Below, one piece after another: positions 9,287 through 18,343 of a stretch of DNA of 64,000 nucleotides. Position numbers and translations under genes: made by a program. Origin of the DNA: Providencia heimbachae ATCC 35613. GTDB lineage: Bacteria > Pseudomonadota > Gammaproteobacteria > Enterobacterales > Enterobacteriaceae. The notes under the pieces were generated by a model, which was not told where the DNA came from, made no database searches, and worked only from the letters and a program-made list of their open reading frames with translations. The DNA is taken from assembly GCF_001655055.1 (NCBI RefSeq), contig NZ_LXEW01000015.1:1-64000 (forward strand). Direction: 5' to 3'. Position 1 is the first letter of the stretch, and each line of letters starts with the position of its first letter.

Positions 9287-10507
9287 TTATCGTAAGTTAA
9301 CCAGTGTTTGTAACATCTGATCTTGCGTTTTGATGGTTTGCGCGTTTGACTGGTAATTACGCTGCATCACGATCATGCTGATTAGTTCTTGGCTCATATC
9401 CACGTTCGACGATTCCAATGCGCCACTGGTTAATTTACCAAACTGCCCCACACCCGGAACACCATCCATTGGGTTTCCTGATGCATTGGATGATGCCCAA
9501 ACGTTACCGCCTTGAGAAACTAAGCCATTTGGATTAGCGAACGCAGATAGCGCAACTTGGCCCACGACGCGTTTTTGTTGGTTGGAATAGTTAGCAACGA
9601 TTAAACCGTTGTCTTCGATTTTGAATGTGGTGTATTCACCTGCGGGATAACCATTAACATCGATAGCACTAACCGAAGATTCACTGACTTTTTGTTGACG
9701 AGTCTTACTAAGATCAACTTGAAGCGTGTCGTTATTTGCGCCATTTAACCCGGTATAAGCAAAAGGGAATGTTGCATTTTCAGCATCTTTCAATTTACCG
9801 TTGCCATCAAACTCCATTTCGCCAAGCAGCTTCGCTTCCTTATCACCGGCATCTTTCGCATAGGCCGTCCATTTGTTGTCTTCAGTTTTCACAAAATAAA
9901 CTGAGATTTCATGGGTATTTCCTTGGCTGTCAAACGCACTCATGGTGGTGCTAAAATTATAACTTCCGGTGTCATCCGGTTTGGTCACATCAAAAGGTTT
10001 ATCTCTGATTTTATCTTCTGAATTCAGATTGATGGTCAATTTAGCGAGTTTAGACGCTTGCGCATCCATCATATCGGTTGGAATATTCAGACCAGCAGGC
10101 ACACCGCCACTTTGTACCGTGATATTACCTTTTTCATCCACACTTGCAGGGTAGCCAGTGACAACCATGCCTTGGTTATTGACTAAATTACCACTTTTAT
10201 CACGTTGGAATTGACCATCACGGCTATAAAAAACGTCGCCATTTTGATCTTGAACACGGAAAAAACCATTGCCAGAAATCGCTACATCCGTCCCTCTATC
10301 GGTACGTGTAATAGGGCCATCTTTGAAGTTTTGTGTGACCGCAGCAACGTTAACACCAAGGCCAACACCTGAACCTGCGAACATATCAGCAAAGGAAGCT
10401 GTTGCACCTTTGAAACCATTAGTTGCGGAGTTGGCAATATTATTACCAATCGAATCTAGCCCCGCGGAAGCTGCATTTAAGCCACTGACTGCTTGTGAAA
10501 AAGACAT
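9287..10507 (-). CDS. flgE: Flagellar hook protein FlgE
   Basis: The hook subunit, 406 residues (E. coli about 402). The N-terminus MSFSQAVSGLNAASAGLDSI, the motif NNIANSATNGFKG and the C-terminus SNVDMSQELISMIVMQRNYQ with TIKTQDQMLQTLVNLR are all typical. The middle is the variable surface domain. A GGAGA ribosome binding site precedes ATG. It lies directly downstream of flgD, whose product caps the growing hook. Confidence 0.98.
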   Translation of the reverse strand: MSFSQAVSGLNAASAGLDSIGNNIANSATNGFKGATASFADMFAGSGVGLGVNVAAVTQNFKDGPITRTDRGTDVAISGNGFFRVQDQNGDVFYSRDGQFQRDKSGNLVNNQGMVVTGYPASVDEKGNITVQSGGVPAGLNIPTDMMDAQASKLAKLTINLNSEDKIRDKPFDVTKPDDTGSYNFSTTMSAFDSQGNTHEISVYFVKTEDNKWTAYAKDAGDKEAKLLGEMEFDGNGKLKDAENATFPFAYTGLNGANNDTLQVDLSKTRQQKVSESSVSAIDVNGYPAGEYTTFKIEDNGLIVANYSNQQKRVVGQVALSAFANPNGLVSQGGNVWASSNASGNPMDGVPGVGQFGKLTSGALESSNVDMSQELISMIVMQRNYQSNAQTIKTQDQMLQTLVNLR

Positions 10508-10537
10508 ATTTTCTCCATGAGTATTGGGGGTATAAAA

Positions 10538-11386
10538 TTAAGAAGAAGGATACACTTTGAAAATGCTGCTAAGGGGCACACTCTGCCCAATACCAACATC
10601 CAATAAAGGCGCGTCAGCACCCGGTGTAACGCCATTGACACGGGTATAGCCTAGTTTGGTAACTTCAATTTCAGCCCCCATCCTGACGGCTTTCACATCA
10701 AAGAAATATTTACTTTTTGTGTCTAAAACTAAATTACCGTTGTTATCACGCCCGTCCCATGCCATATCATAAATATCGGGTTTAACTTCAGTGTCATAAG
10801 AGATGGTGCGTACCACCATTCTATTTTTATCTCGGATGGTGATTTCAACGCTGTCGGCCAATTTTGGTAAAAAGAAACCAAACGGTGATGAGATATAATC
10901 CGTTTGCGGCTCTTCCGTTCCCTCTTCACCCTCAATCGCGCCTTTATCACTTAAGGCTTGGCTGTTTGGTGTGATCCCTTCATCGGGTAATGGGTTAGAT
11001 GGCTTAGATATGCTGCTAGGCTCACCATTGCTTTCTTTTTTCAATGGTGCTAACACAATCTCGTTGCGCGGGATTAAGACCCCTTTACCCACCAATTGAG
11101 TCGTCTGTAATGATTGCCCTGAACCAATTTGCTGAGAAATACCGCTGACACTATCGCTGAGCTTATTCATGCTTTCCAGCGTTGCTATTTGCGCTAGCTG
11201 ACCGGTCAAATCCGTATTATCCATTGGCTTGGTTGGGTCTTGGTTTTGCATCTGCGTGATAATCATTTTGAATAAAGTATCCCGCATATCATCACTTTGG
11301 CTTTTCTTTGGTACATTGCTCGCTGCCGGCGCAGGGCCAGCAGTGGTATTGTCCAAAGGGTCGTACATCGTGGCTGCAATCCCCAT
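10538..11386 (-). CDS. flgD: Hook-capping / hook scaffold protein FlgD, with an extra acidic segment
   Basis: FlgD sits at the tip of the growing hook and directs FlgE assembly. The N-terminal half has the typical FLKM-like and NQDPTKPMDNTDLTGQLAQ blocks (about 38-70); the C-terminal half (about 165-280) is the Ig-like domain with the MAWDGRDNNGN turn. The protein is 282 residues, about 50 longer than in E. coli. The excess is a Ser/Pro/Glu-rich linker at about 117-163 with EGEEGTEEP, which looks disordered. A GGAGA ribosome binding site lies just after the flgC stop. Confidence 0.96.
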   Translation of the reverse strand: MGIAATMYDPLDNTTAGPAPAASNVPKKSQSDDMRDTLFKMIITQMQNQDPTKPMDNTDLTGQLAQIATLESMNKLSDSVSGISQQIGSGQSLQTTQLVGKGVLIPRNEIVLAPLKKESNGEPSSISKPSNPLPDEGITPNSQALSDKGAIEGEEGTEEPQTDYISSPFGFFLPKLADSVEITIRDKNRMVVRTISYDTEVKPDIYDMAWDGRDNNGNLVLDTKSKYFFDVKAVRMGAEIEVTKLGYTRVNGVTPGADAPLLDVGIGQSVPLSSIFKVYPSS

Positions 11387-11398
11387 ACCGAGTCTCCG

Positions 11399-11803
11399 TT
11401 ACTGACCGAGAGTTAATGTTTTTTGTAGCAAGGTTTTTGCTGTATTCATCACTTCTAAGTTGGCTTGATAGCTACGTGATGCTGAAATGGTGTTGATCAT
11501 TTCGCCTACCGTGTCGACGTTTGGCATCTGAACATAGCCTTTTTCATTTGCAAGAGGATGACCGGGTTTGTATTCCATACGCGGTGGCGCTGGGTCTTCA
11601 ATCAGTTGGCTAACACGAACACCACCCACTTCATTGCGCCCCTGTGGTGCCATCTGAAATACCACTTGTTTAGCACGATAAGGCTGCCCATCAGGACCCG
11701 CTACACTTTCAGCATTCGCCATGTTGCTCGCACTTACGTTTAGTCGTTGAGATTGAGCTGTCAGCGCAGATGCTGAGATATCAAAAATACTCAGTAAGGC
11801 CAT
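11399..11803 (-). CDS. flgC: Proximal rod protein FlgC
   Basis: A rod subunit of 134 residues, identical in length to E. coli FlgC. It has the N-terminal block [14 protein letters not shown] followed by [15 protein letters not shown] and a C-terminal helix with [20 protein letters not shown]. It lies five bases downstream of flgB and is certainly in the same operon. Confidence 0.98.
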   Translation of the reverse strand: MALLSIFDISASALTAQSQRLNVSASNMANAESVAGPDGQPYRAKQVVFQMAPQGRNEVGGVRVSQLIEDPAPPRMEYKPGHPLANEKGYVQMPNVDTVGEMINTISASRSYQANLEVMNTAKTLLQKTLTLGQ

Positions 11804-11808
11804 AAAGA

Positions 11809-12222
11809 TTACCCTTGCTGTAAAACAGCCAGCATGCTTTTGATGCGGCTATTGATGAATGTAAGATCAGCTTGATATTTCAAGGTGTTGTCTGCAAATT
11901 GGCTGCGTTCTACATCCATATCAACGGTATTACCATCCATCGATGTTTGGTAGGGAACACGATATTTAAGGTCAAGGTTAGGGGCTTTCATACCACCACC
12001 TTCGATATGACCTTTCGCTGTCACTGCCAGTGAAATACCTTTTCCTTTCACGACACCTTTATCCATCGCTTGTTGTAATTGACGATTAAAGTCAATGTCG
12101 CGTGCCTGATAACCTGGTGTATCCGCATTGGCGATGTTAGATGCTAAGACGGTCTGCCTTGCCTCTCTTATTGACAAAGCCTGTTGCTGGAAAGCAAACG
12201 TGGCATTTAATTTATCAATCAT
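11809..12222 (-). CDS. flgB: Proximal rod protein FlgB
   Basis: A 137-residue rod subunit and the first gene of the long flgB-to-flgJ operon. The family block [18 protein letters not shown] is present. I start it at ATG 12222 ([14 protein letters not shown]), which has a GAGGGT ribosome binding site and gives the usual length; the open frame continues 38 codons further upstream into the flgA-flgB control region. The divergent flgA gene shares this upstream region, where FlhDC should act; I could not identify its binding boxes with certainty. Confidence 0.97.
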   Translation of the reverse strand: MIDKLNATFAFQQQALSIREARQTVLASNIANADTPGYQARDIDFNRQLQQAMDKGVVKGKGISLAVTAKGHIEGGGMKAPNLDLKYRVPYQTSMDGNTVDMDVERSQFADNTLKYQADLTFINSRIKSMLAVLQQG

Positions 12223-12402
12223 GGTTACCCTCAATGGATGTAAAACGGTTCTTGGATCATTTTGGGCATATATTAGCTGTTCGATAAAAAATCTAATGGA
12301 GGGATAAAGGCAAAATAATTGACCTATTTGACTCATTCATTATTCAGAGGGTGCGTAAACTGCAAGCGTGAAAAAGTTTGTTTTCCGAGGAGGCCACTTA
12401 AT

Positions 12403-13071
12403 ATGCATCGAATTCATACACTGACTTGTTTGTCGACAATCAGTCTATTTGGCCTATTCCCTACTCTTGTAGCAGCCTCATTACCACAGGATATTAATCA
12501 ATATTTTCGACAAATTCATGGAAAACAAAATACCGTTTCAATTGAAATAAAAACCCCGATTGATCGCTGGCCTAATTGCGAAAAACCGCAAATTAGTCCC
12601 CCTATTGGTGGAAGAAATATGGGCAATATTTCTTTACCCGTTCAATGTGGTAAGAAAAAACAATTTATTCAACTAACCGTTAATGTGACGGGGCAATATT
12701 ATGTCGCTACTCGCAATGTAAGCCGTGGTGAGACGGTTGAGTTTGTCGATATTGGAACAAAAAAAGGCCTGCTTCATAAGCTACCGGCAGGCTCTGCAAC
12801 TGATAAAATGGCAATACGCGGTGGTATCGCGCTACGCAATATTACTGCTGGGCAAACCTTTACCCATGCCATGACAAGAAAGCCTTGGGCAATTAAAGCG
12901 GGACAAACGGTATTTGTATTTGCTACCGGAGATAATTTTTCAGTCAAATATGAAGGTCGTGCCATTAATAATGCCGTCACGGGTAACAATATCCGCGTAC
13001 GCTTAGTTAATGGGCAAGTTGTGAATGGTGAAGCACTAGAAAATGGCAGTGTTAATGTTGCTTTAAAGTAA
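12403..13071 (+). CDS. flgA: FlgA, periplasmic chaperone for P-ring assembly
   Basis: A 222-residue secreted protein (E. coli 219). The N-terminus MHRIHTLTCLSTISLFGLF followed by a small-residue stretch and AAS is a signal peptide. The rest has the SAF-like domain of FlgA with TAGQTFTHAMTRKPWAIKAGQ near 147-167. It helps FlgI to form the P ring. I start at ATG 12403, which has a strong GAGGAGG ribosome binding site, rather than at an upstream in-frame codon. It is divergent from flgB and upstream of flgM and flgN. Confidence 0.95.
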   Translation: MHRIHTLTCLSTISLFGLFPTLVAASLPQDINQYFRQIHGKQNTVSIEIKTPIDRWPNCEKPQISPPIGGRNMGNISLPVQCGKKKQFIQLTVNVTGQYYVATRNVSRGETVEFVDIGTKKGLLHKLPAGSATDKMAIRGGIALRNITAGQTFTHAMTRKPWAIKAGQTVFVFATGDNFSVKYEGRAINNAVTGNNIRVRLVNGQVVNGEALENGSVNVALK

Positions 13072-13123
13072 TTAAATCAATAAAATAAATTAATTCTAAA
13101 ACTAATTTAATAGTTACTTTTCA

Positions 13124-13152
13124 GAGTATCTCTAAAATAATTTGAGATACTC
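13124..13152 (+). other. Hairpin between flgA and flgM
   Basis: GAGTATCTC at 13124-13132 pairs perfectly with GAGATACTC at 13144-13152 over an 11-nt loop. No T tract follows, so it may slow readthrough or stabilise an RNA end instead of being a classical terminator. Confidence 0.5.
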
Positions 13153-13163
13153 GCAGGGGATAT

Positions 13164-13190
13164 TAAAGAAATTTTAACCACCGCCGATAA
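13164..13190 (+). promoter_or_regulatory. Sigma-28 type promoter before flgM
   Basis: TAAAGAAA at 13164-13171, an 11-bp spacer, and a perfect GCCGATAA at 13183-13190. It ends 38 bp before the flgM start. flgM has a class 3 promoter in Salmonella and E. coli, so the position agrees with established knowledge. Confidence 0.85.
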
Positions 13191-13228
13191 CAGTTATATG
13201 ACAACTATCGGGAACAGGAAAACACATT

Positions 13229-13531
13229 ATGGCCATTGAGCAAACATCTGCAATTTCTGCGTTGACTCAGGTGACAAACCGCGATCCACAGGATGCGACA
13301 GCCCCGATGCGTGATAAAAAAGTTTCAGCTAATGAAGCAATCAAAGAAAGCGCATTTGCACCGAGTGAATTGCAAAAAAAATTATTACAACCTCAAGCAA
13401 CTGATATCGACAGCGCTAAAGTTGAGAAAATTAAGCAAGCGATTAAAGACGGCACATTGAAAATGGATGCTGAGAAAATTGCTGATGGCATTTTACGCGA
13501 TGCCCATGAATGTATGTTATTAATGAAATAA
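13229..13531 (+). CDS. flgM: Anti-sigma-28 factor FlgM
   Basis: A 100-residue protein with the disordered N-terminal half and the C-terminal sigma-28-binding helices of FlgM (VEKIKQAIKDGTLKMDAEKIADGIL near 68-92). It keeps FliA inactive until the hook is complete and is then exported. It can be transcribed both from flgA readthrough and from its own sigma-28 promoter. An AGGA ribosome binding site precedes the ATG. flgN follows after seven bases. Confidence 0.96.
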   Translation: MAIEQTSAISALTQVTNRDPQDATAPMRDKKVSANEAIKESAFAPSELQKKLLQPQATDIDSAKVEKIKQAIKDGTLKMDAEKIADGILRDAHECMLLMK

Positions 13532-13538
13532 AATTATT

Positions 13539-13979
13539 ATGAATGACGAATTGTTTTCCTTACTCGAACAACAACTATCCCATTTGCAATCATTGCATAT
13601 CGTGATGAAAAATGAAGCGTTATTACTGGGTTATCACCAAGTACCCCCATCTCCTTTTCAGGAAACGACTGAGCAAAAACGTTTTCTTGTTGCCGCGATT
13701 GGACATGGGGAAAACCATCGATTACAGCTTGAAGAGCAAGTTCAATTAGCCGCTCCCTATGAGGATAACCCTGAACTCAGTGGTATTTGGGATGCGATAA
13801 AAATACTGACAACTGAGCTAAAAGAGCTAAATTACCGCAATCATCAGCTACTGCAATTGCATATTGAACTCAACTCCGAGCGCCTAAACTTTGTGAAAAA
13901 ACACAATAATCAATCAACCTACGGCGCAGACGGCTTAGAATCAAAACGTCCTGTTTTGGGTAAAAAAATTTCGATTTAG
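13539..13979 (+). CDS. flgN: Export chaperone FlgN for FlgK and FlgL
   Basis: A 146-residue, largely helical cytoplasmic protein in the canonical place after flgM. The heptad-rich C-terminal half (ELKELNYRNHQLLQLHIELN and on) is the chaperone helix that binds the FlgK and FlgL C-termini. I see no strong ribosome binding site before the ATG, so its translation may depend on coupling to flgM. Confidence 0.93.
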   Translation: MNDELFSLLEQQLSHLQSLHIVMKNEALLLGYHQVPPSPFQETTEQKRFLVAAIGHGENHRLQLEEQVQLAAPYEDNPELSGIWDAIKILTTELKELNYRNHQLLQLHIELNSERLNFVKKHNNQSTYGADGLESKRPVLGKKISI

Positions 13980-13983
13980 GGTA

Positions 13984-14005
13984 TTAAAGGCTTTATAGCC
14001 TTTAA
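13984..14005 (+). terminator. Hairpin after flgN
   Basis: TTAAAGGCT (13984-13992) pairs perfectly with AGCCTTTAA (13997-14005) over a four-base loop, four bases after the flgN stop. There is no T tract after it, so termination would be weak. Confidence 0.4.
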
Positions 14006-14195
14006 ACTTCGATGAAATGAAATCAGTGCCCACCTTCCCCTCAAGTTTAAAAAATTTCAATCCCCCTTGATTTGGGGTAATTTCGCCTTACTCTCACTTT
14101 AATACGCTGAATAGATCTCGCTAACAATGAGTTAGACTCAGCAAATTTAGCTTTTGGTTCCTTTGCTTTTATTCTAACTTGTCTACTTCGGTCAA

Positions 14196-14221
14196 CAAAA
14201 AGAGGACCGATAAAGTCCCCT
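14196..14221 (-). terminator. Terminator after flhA
   Basis: On the minus strand AGGGGAC (14221-14215) pairs with GTCCTCT (14207-14201), one G-U pair, over a seven-base loop, followed by a short T run. It is 30 bp past the flhA stop. Confidence 0.7.
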
Positions 14222-14251
14222 TGTTATTCAAATCATAGTGAAAAGGATAAT

Positions 14252-16348
14252 TTAGGATCCGCTGATCATTGACGTCATCCTAATCTCTCGGCGATCGCTC
14301 AGCTCAAGGTTCGACATTACCACCAATTGTGGCAAACTGCGGCGTAAGAAGCGTGACAAAATCAACCTTAATCCATGATTAACTAGTAATACCGTCGGCG
14401 CGCCCATCGCTTCTTGATGAGCAACGGCCTCTTCCGCTTGGGTTTGAATAAACTGTGCAAGATTCGGCTCTAATCCACTGCCATTTTTTGCGGCTTGCAG
14501 TAAAATTTGCTCAAGCCCTGCATCCAACCCAATAACTTGAATGTCTTCTGAATTTCCAAACCATTGTTGGGTGATCGCACGGCCTAATGCAATCCTGACT
14601 TGAGACGTCAGATAATCGGTATCTTTTTGCTCACCATTTTCTCCTGCCATCTCAGCCAGAGTTTCTATAATGGTACGCATATCGCGGATCACCACATCTT
14701 CCATTAACAAATTTTGTAAAACACGATGCAAAATAGTTAATGAAATAGTGTCTGGAATTAAATCATCTGCCAATTTTGGCATCTCTTTTTTCACCCGGTC
14801 ATACAACATTTGTGCTTCTTGGCGACCAAACAATGAACTTGAATTTTGCAATAGAATTTGATTGAAATGTGTCGCCACGGCGGTACTTGCAGAGACAACC
14901 GTATAGCCTTGAATTTGCGCTTGTTCGCGCAAATCATCATCAATCCAAACCGCAGGTAAACCAAAAGCAGGCTCTTTCGTCGCATCCCCTTCTAATGACC
15001 CTGCCGCATTACCCGGGTCAATCGCAAGGCTTCGCCCCGGCTGAGCTTCACCACGTCCCACTTCCGCACCTTTAATTAAAATGCGGTATTCACAAGGGGA
15101 TAACGCTAAGTTGTCGCAGATATGCACAACTGGAGGTAAATAACCGACCTCTTGAGCAAACTTTTTACGTAGCCCTCTTAAGCGCCCTAACAGCTCACCT
15201 TGCTGGTCATTATCAACCAATGGAATTAAGCGATATCCCACTTCCATCGCCAATAAGTCTTCCAGCTGTACATCATCCCATGTCGCTTCAACCACTTTAT
15301 TGGCTTCTTTAAAGTGTTGAGCTTGGCTATTATCACCCGTACTTTCAGGTTGTTTGGATTTTCGAATCAAATACCAGCCAAGTCCAGCTAACGCAGCGGT
15401 AAACAATAAAAATACAAAATTGGGCATACCGGGAATTAAACCAATTAACCCAAGTACTCCAGCACTCAACCACATCACCCGCGGGTTATTAAACAGCTGG
15501 TTAACCATCTGCTCGCCGACGTCTTCATCGGTGGCAACTCGAGTGACAATCACCCCTGCGGCGGTTGATATGATCAACGCAGGAATTTGCGCGACCAAAC
15601 CATCTCCAATGGTTAACAACGTATAAGTACTGCTCGCATCCCCCAGAGACATATTGTGCTGTCCAACACCAATAATCAGGCCACCAATTACGTTAATGAC
15701 CATGATCATGATCCCGGCAACCGCATCTCCTCGGACAAACTTACTCGCACCATCCATAGAGCCATAAAAATCAGCTTCTTGCGTTACTTCTGAGCGGCGT
15801 TTTTTAGCCTCATCATCACTGATAATTCCAGCGTTGAGATCCGCATCAATCGCCATCTGCTTACCCGGCATACCATCAAGGACAAAGCGCGCTCCAACCT
15901 CGGCAATACGACCCGCACCTTTGGTAATAACCATAAAGTTAATTAAAACCAAGATGATAAATACCACAATACCAATCGCAAAATTACCGCCGACGAGAAA
16001 GTGCCCGAATGCTTCCACCACTTTCCCTGCCGCATCCGGTCCCGTATGGCCATCAAGCAAAATAATTCGTGTTGAGGCAATATTTAGCGAAAGCCGTAGT
16101 AATGTTGCGAAAAGCAAGATGGTTGGAAATGCAGCAAAATCAAGGGTGCGCTTAGTGAACATCGCCACTAATAGCACCATGATAGAAAGTGCAATATTAA
16201 AGGTAAAAAGCAAGTCCAATAAAAATGCCGGCAGAGGTAACACCATCATCGACAAAATTAATAGGATAAGAATCGGGCCGGCGAGTATTTGCCACTGTGT
16301 ACCCTGTAAACTTTTCGGCAATTTTAAAAGTGCAGCCAAATTAGCCAT
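14252..16348 (-). CDS. flhA: Flagellar type III export gate protein FlhA
   Basis: A 698-residue inner-membrane protein. The N-terminal half has about eight membrane segments with the FHIPEP signature region (GKQMAIDADLNAG and EVTQEADFYGSMDGASKFVRGDA); the C-terminal half is the cytoplasmic ring domain that receives chaperone-substrate complexes. I start at ATG 16348 (MANLAALLKLPKSLQ) as in relatives; it overlaps the end of flhB by eight bases. No flhE follows: after the terminator the next gene is convergent flgN. Confidence 0.97.
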   Translation of the reverse strand: MANLAALLKLPKSLQGTQWQILAGPILILLILSMMVLPLPAFLLDLLFTFNIALSIMVLLVAMFTKRTLDFAAFPTILLFATLLRLSLNIASTRIILLDGHTGPDAAGKVVEAFGHFLVGGNFAIGIVVFIILVLINFMVITKGAGRIAEVGARFVLDGMPGKQMAIDADLNAGIISDDEAKKRRSEVTQEADFYGSMDGASKFVRGDAVAGIMIMVINVIGGLIIGVGQHNMSLGDASSTYTLLTIGDGLVAQIPALIISTAAGVIVTRVATDEDVGEQMVNQLFNNPRVMWLSAGVLGLIGLIPGMPNFVFLLFTAALAGLGWYLIRKSKQPESTGDNSQAQHFKEANKVVEATWDDVQLEDLLAMEVGYRLIPLVDNDQQGELLGRLRGLRKKFAQEVGYLPPVVHICDNLALSPCEYRILIKGAEVGRGEAQPGRSLAIDPGNAAGSLEGDATKEPAFGLPAVWIDDDLREQAQIQGYTVVSASTAVATHFNQILLQNSSSLFGRQEAQMLYDRVKKEMPKLADDLIPDTISLTILHRVLQNLLMEDVVIRDMRTIIETLAEMAGENGEQKDTDYLTSQVRIALGRAITQQWFGNSEDIQVIGLDAGLEQILLQAAKNGSGLEPNLAQFIQTQAEEAVAHQEAMGAPTVLLVNHGLRLILSRFLRRSLPQLVVMSNLELSDRREIRMTSMISGS

Positions 16349-17492
16349 CGCGATTGTTATCTCCAACAAAATCCAGCGTCGGTGGCACTGGTAAATTTTT
16401 CGGTTTTTTGGGTCTGAGTCCACCTTCACGACGCCAACGGCGCAGTTGGTAAACCCATGCTAAAACTTCTGCTACCGCTGCGTACAAGGCAACAGGAATA
16501 CTTTGTCCTATTTCTGCATGACGATATAACGCTCGAGCCAACGGTGGGGCTTCTAACTGTAAAATACGGTTTTCTTCACCAATCGCTTTAATACGTTGGG
16601 CTATCACGCCTGCACCTTTAGCTAATACTTTCGGTGCCCCCATTTTTTTATCGTCATATTTCAGTGCAACTGCATAGTGAGTCGGGTTGGTGACGATAAC
16701 ATCTGCACTTGGTACATCCGCCATCATGCGATTACGGGCAATTGCCCGTTGCTGCTGGCGAATTTTTGCTTTGATGTGTGGGTCACCCTCTTGTTGCTTA
16801 AATTCGTCCTTAATCTCTTGGTGACTCATGCGTAATTTTTTCAAATGAGAACGAAATTGATAGAACACATCAAATGCCACCATCGGGATCAGCAAAAAAA
16901 CAATCAAATAACCCGCAAAAATAACCTTCTCCAATGCATTGCCAAGCGCTGTCACTGGTGGCTCCATCACTAAATGCAACAGTGATGGGAAGCTTTGCCA
17001 TAAAAAAATGTACGTGCCCAACCCAACAAATAAGCATTTCAAAATAGCTTTAAATAGCTCGGAAAGTGCATTCATCGAAAAAATGCGTTTTAACCCTTTG
17101 ATAGGATCTAGTTTTTTCGGATCAAACTTAATCAACTTACTATTAAAAACTAACCCACCCACAAGAGACGATGCCGAAATCCCCACTAGCGCTAATCCAC
17201 CAATGACGGGTAATAAAGCAAACAACGCTTCGCTCACGACACGGCCTAAATAGCTGATCATCAAACCTGTATTTTGCAAATAATGGCCATCAAAAATAAA
17301 GCCTTGGCGTACCGTTTGGCGCAGTTGATCCGCTAAGTGTCCACCACTAAGCCATAGTAAGCTGATACCCGCTAACATCATCATCAGCGAATTCAATTCT
17401 TTTGAACGAACTATCTGCCCATCATCTTTGGCTTTTTGCTTTTTATGGGGGGTGGGTTCTTCTGTTTTTTCTACATCGCTTTCGTCGGACAC
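16341..17492 (-). CDS. flhB: Flagellar export switch protein FlhB
   Basis: A 383-residue protein (E. coli 382) with four membrane helices and a cytoplasmic C-terminal domain containing the self-cleavage motif NPTH (VIVTNPTHYAVALKY). It switches export specificity from rod/hook to filament substrates. The start is GTG 17492, giving MSDESDVEKTEEPTPHKK, which matches the family; a weak GGAA lies upstream. The longer open frame from 17516 has no support. Confidence 0.96.
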   Translation of the reverse strand: MSDESDVEKTEEPTPHKKQKAKDDGQIVRSKELNSLMMMLAGISLLWLSGGHLADQLRQTVRQGFIFDGHYLQNTGLMISYLGRVVSEALFALLPVIGGLALVGISASSLVGGLVFNSKLIKFDPKKLDPIKGLKRIFSMNALSELFKAILKCLFVGLGTYIFLWQSFPSLLHLVMEPPVTALGNALEKVIFAGYLIVFLLIPMVAFDVFYQFRSHLKKLRMSHQEIKDEFKQQEGDPHIKAKIRQQQRAIARNRMMADVPSADVIVTNPTHYAVALKYDDKKMGAPKVLAKGAGVIAQRIKAIGEENRILQLEAPPLARALYRHAEIGQSIPVALYAAVAEVLAWVYQLRRWRREGGLRPKKPKNLPVPPTLDFVGDNNRDG

Positions 17493-17720
17493 ACGAGTTC
17501 CAAAATTTAAGCACATTGCCAGTTATCGCTATAGCATGACAGACTGTCAAAAATTCAATGCAGGAAAATAGGGACACTTCGAGGGGGTTATTTGGCAATT
17601 GGGTGATATACATTCATTTTGCGAAAGGCCTCTCAAGGAATTAAATTCTATTTTGAAGCACTGATACCTAAAATAAAAATGAAGGTAAAGTACACCTATT
17701 CATCACAAACGTGCTACATT

Positions 17721-17740
17721 ACACGTGTTTTAACACGTGT
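17721..17740. promoter_or_regulatory. Probable CcdA/CcdB autoregulatory operator
   Basis: ACACGTGT at 17721-17728 and again at 17733-17740, each itself a palindrome, together forming a 20-bp near-perfect palindrome 16 bp before ccdA. Toxin-antitoxin operons usually repress themselves through such sites. The AAAGGAG ribosome binding site follows. Confidence 0.6.
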
Positions 17741-17755
17741 AATAAAGGAGTTACC

Positions 17756-17995
17756 ATGAGCTCTACAGCGCATAGAATGAAAAAAACCGTTAGTGTCACT
17801 GTGACACCTGAGTTATATGAACAAGCTAGACGCGCTAAATTGAATTTCTCTGCTATTTTATCTAATGCTTTAATTATTGAGCTAAAAAAGGCTGAAGCAT
17901 TAAAATGGAAAGAACAAAATAGAGAAGGTTTCAATGAGTTAAATAGAATAAGTGATGAAAATGGATTACTGTCCGATAAGTACAAGGAATTTTAA
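17756..17995 (+). CDS. ccdA: CcdA-like antitoxin
   Basis: A 79-residue protein. The N-terminal part (KKTVSVTVTPELYEQARRAKLNFSAILSNAL) is a ribbon-helix-helix DNA-binding domain; the C-terminal tail (REGFNELNRISDENGLLSDKYKEF) is the toxin-binding, disordered segment typical of CcdA. It should neutralise CcdB and repress its own operon. Start at ATG 17756 with an AAAGGAG ribosome binding site. The stop TAA overlaps the ccdB start by one base, so the pair is translationally coupled. Confidence 0.9.
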   Translation: MSSTAHRMKKTVSVTVTPELYEQARRAKLNFSAILSNALIIELKKAEALKWKEQNREGFNELNRISDENGLLSDKYKEF

Positions 17996-18303
17996 TGCAA
18001 TATCACCTTTATCTAAATCGTGGCGATCGTATCCGGTACCCATATTTACTTGATATTCAAAGCGATATTATTGATATGCTCAATACTCGTCTCGTTATTC
18101 CTTTATATGATAGTAAACTTGTCCAGAAACCATTACCTGAACGATTAAATCCAATTATATACATCGATACCCATGCCTTTATTTTAATGACCCATCAAAT
18201 GGCTTCAGTACCTCTATCTGTATTAGGAAAAAAAGTTATCCATATTAAAAATGAAAGAGAAAAAATCAAACAAGCCATCGATTTGTTAATTGATGGATTT
18301 TAA
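17995..18303 (+). CDS. ccdB: CcdB-like DNA gyrase toxin
   Basis: A 102-residue protein that aligns with CcdB along its whole length: DIQSDIIDMLNTRLVIPLYDS in the N-terminal half and MASVPLSVLGKKV in the C-terminal half. CcdB traps gyrase on DNA. The F-plasmid protein ends in WGI, residues needed for killing; here the end is DGF, more like chromosomal forms from Vibrio. Toxicity is therefore uncertain. It is paired with ccdA and inserted between flagellar genes. Confidence 0.88.
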   Translation: MQYHLYLNRGDRIRYPYLLDIQSDIIDMLNTRLVIPLYDSKLVQKPLPERLNPIIYIDTHAFILMTHQMASVPLSVLGKKVIHIKNEREKIKQAIDLLIDGF

Positions 18304-18343
18304 TTATTTATCGCTCACTAATCTTACTTAGAGGCCTAGTACC

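Noticed and set aside
14208-14214. GACCGATAA as a sigma-28 -10 element near flhA
   Set aside because: It lies in the loop and arm of the flhA terminator and has no matching -35 element at 11-bp spacing.
15834-16394. 186-codon frame on the plus strand opposite flhA
   Set aside because: It lies wholly antisense to the well-conserved flhA/flhB coding sequence, has no ribosome binding site and no recognisable protein pattern.
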